Shown one piece after another: positions 63,045-64,000 of a DNA stretch of 64,000 nucleotides. Origin of the DNA: an uncultured Polaribacter sp. (GTDB lineage: Bacteria > Bacteroidota > Bacteroidia > Flavobacteriales > Flavobacteriaceae). The DNA lies in contig NZ_CANNFF010000006.1 of the NCBI RefSeq assembly GCF_947503855.1, positions 1-64,000 on the forward strand, read 5' to 3'. Under the pieces are notes generated by a model. It searched no databases and was not told the DNA's origin. It saw only the letters and a program-made list of their open reading frames with translations. The stretch's first letter is position 1; the number at the start of each line of letters is the position of its first letter. The position numbers and the translations under genes were made by a program.

Positions 63045-63187
63045 AAATAGAAGTTGTATTTATATAAAATATATTTTTGACGATTATTAAACCTTTATTA
63101 GTTTTTAATGCCCCCTTATATAAAAATAATTTTATTCTTTTGTGTAAATTTTTTTAACCCTTATCAAGATAAGACAATATATAATTA

Positions 63188-64000
63188 ATGAGAAAAATTA
63201 CATTTTTAATAGTTATATTTTTTACAGCTTTTTCTACTTATGCACAGCATCCTGCTTATTACATCAATCAACAAACAGGCAGTAATTCAAATGACGGTTT
63301 AACACCATCAACACCCTTTAATTCCATCAACAATAATCTACCAAGAACTGTGGCAGATAATGCTGGTGTAGCTTTCGAAATTATTTTAATGGGAGAATTT
63401 ACAAATGCTAGTTATAACCCTTCTTATACCTTTTTAGCAATAAATGACCCAATCTTCTGGAATTCAGAAAACACCTTGTATTTTAATAATTTTAAAGGAG
63501 AAGCAGGAAAATACATTACAATTAGACCTTATGATTCTACTACAGTTTTAAAAGGAAATGGTGGTAATATTTTAAGAGTTGCAAATTCTGAGTATTTAAT
63601 TATTAAAGACTTAAGAATTGAGGGTGAAGTTCCTAATATTCCACTTTCATTAGCAAACGAATTACAGTTTTCTTATTTAGATTTATCTGTAAATGAAGAT
63701 TCGGATCCATCTAACGATATAGATAGATACAATCCAACTTTAGCACAAATAAGAGAAAGAGATGTAGATGATTGTATAACTCCTGGTTGTGATCCTTCAG
63801 ATAGTGGTTCTTTACCAAAAATTAACGATAAACCTTTAGTTAGACCTTCTTATGTTGATACTAGAGGATTTTATTTAAGTAAAATAAATAATGTTAAAAT
63901 CTTAAATAATGTAGTTACCCAAATGCCTGGTGGAGGTTTAAGAGTTTCTGATTGTGAAGATGTAGATATTTTTGGTAACGAGGTTTCATACTGTTCTTTA
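63188..64000 (+). CDS. Secreted right-handed beta-helix protein, 3' partial
   Basis: 271 residues are visible and the frame runs off the end. A signal peptide (KITFLIVIFFTAFSTYAQ) is followed by YYINQQTGSNSNDGLTPSTPFNSI, the usual opening of parallel beta-helix/pectate-lyase-type proteins. Later segments (YLIIKDLRIEG, NNVKILNNVVTQMPGGGLRVSD, VDIFGNEVSYC) repeat as rungs of the helix. A T9SS sorting domain would be expected at the missing end. Possibly a polysaccharide lyase or adhesin. TATTTTTG at 63072-63079 may be its promoter, with a leader of about 100 nt. Confidence 0.85.
   Translation, partial: MRKITFLIVIFFTAFSTYAQHPAYYINQQTGSNSNDGLTPSTPFNSINNNLPRTVADNAGVAFEIILMGEFTNASYNPSYTFLAINDPIFWNSENTLYFNNFKGEAGKYITIRPYDSTTVLKGNGGNILRVANSEYLIIKDLRIEGEVPNIPLSLANELQFSYLDLSVNEDSDPSNDIDRYNPTLAQIRERDVDDCITPGCDPSDSGSLPKINDKPLVRPSYVDTRGFYLSKINNVKILNNVVTQMPGGGLRVSDCEDVDIFGNEVSYCSL

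Overview
The window is AT-rich chromosomal DNA from a member of the Bacteroidota, almost certainly a marine-type Flavobacteriaceae (Polaribacter/Tenacibaculum-like). The reasons are C-terminal type IX secretion (T9SS) sorting domains, a GLPGLI protein, DUF5606, DUF6428, head-GIN and GlmU-family proteins, no Shine-Dalgarno signals, and a recurring TAnnTTTG element (the Bacteroidota -7 promoter box) about 20-35 nt before many first genes. Species assignment is inference; no rRNA or tRNA gene was seen.

Layout. 1-1694: 3' part of a secreted multi-domain T9SS protein. 1741-2525: a non-coding array of 132-bp tandem units, each with a terminator-like hairpin and a near-consensus promoter. 2526-14170 (minus): outer-membrane-like protein, FdhF/YdeP oxidoreductase with FdhD, methyltransferase, AI-2E-type permease, duplicated-domain protein, RluA-type pseudouridine synthase, VOC protein, ACP phosphodiesterase and dnaN. 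14437-19879 (plus): PIG-L deacetylase, a 35-aa membrane peptide, sodium:solute symporter and Gfo/Idh/MocA oxidoreductase. 19876-26041: thioesterase, a T9SS protein with a CxxCH site, a GlmU-like protein, and an ECF sigma operon with two repetitive surface proteins. 26173-26440: a ttcA remnant. 26625-33192: lon, an ArsR-DUF6428 pair, GNAT and htpG. 33193-40598: fabH, GLPGLI protein, rnz, pyrB, pyrR and a TPR protein. 40602-43989: mazG, DUF5606, def, ruvX and dapD. 44003-55455: a surface-glycan-flavoured region with three or four glycosyltransferases, an LTA-synthase-like sulfatase-fold protein, an MsbA-like exporter, a phosphosugar mutase, and a tRNA nucleotidyltransferase in between. 56227-56325: SRP RNA. 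57290-57370: a structured leader RNA before fsa. 58171-63044: menD, menB, purU and a FAH-fold protein. 63188-end: the start of a secreted beta-helix protein.

Most genes are core housekeeping: replication, proteostasis, pyrimidine, menaquinone and lysine/peptidoglycan precursor synthesis. The less ordinary content is the 132-bp array, the ECF/GIN operon with a recognisable autoregulatory promoter, the leader RNA before fsa, the ttcA remnant, a possible small RNA beside htpG, and several small proteins easily missed by ordinary gene calling.
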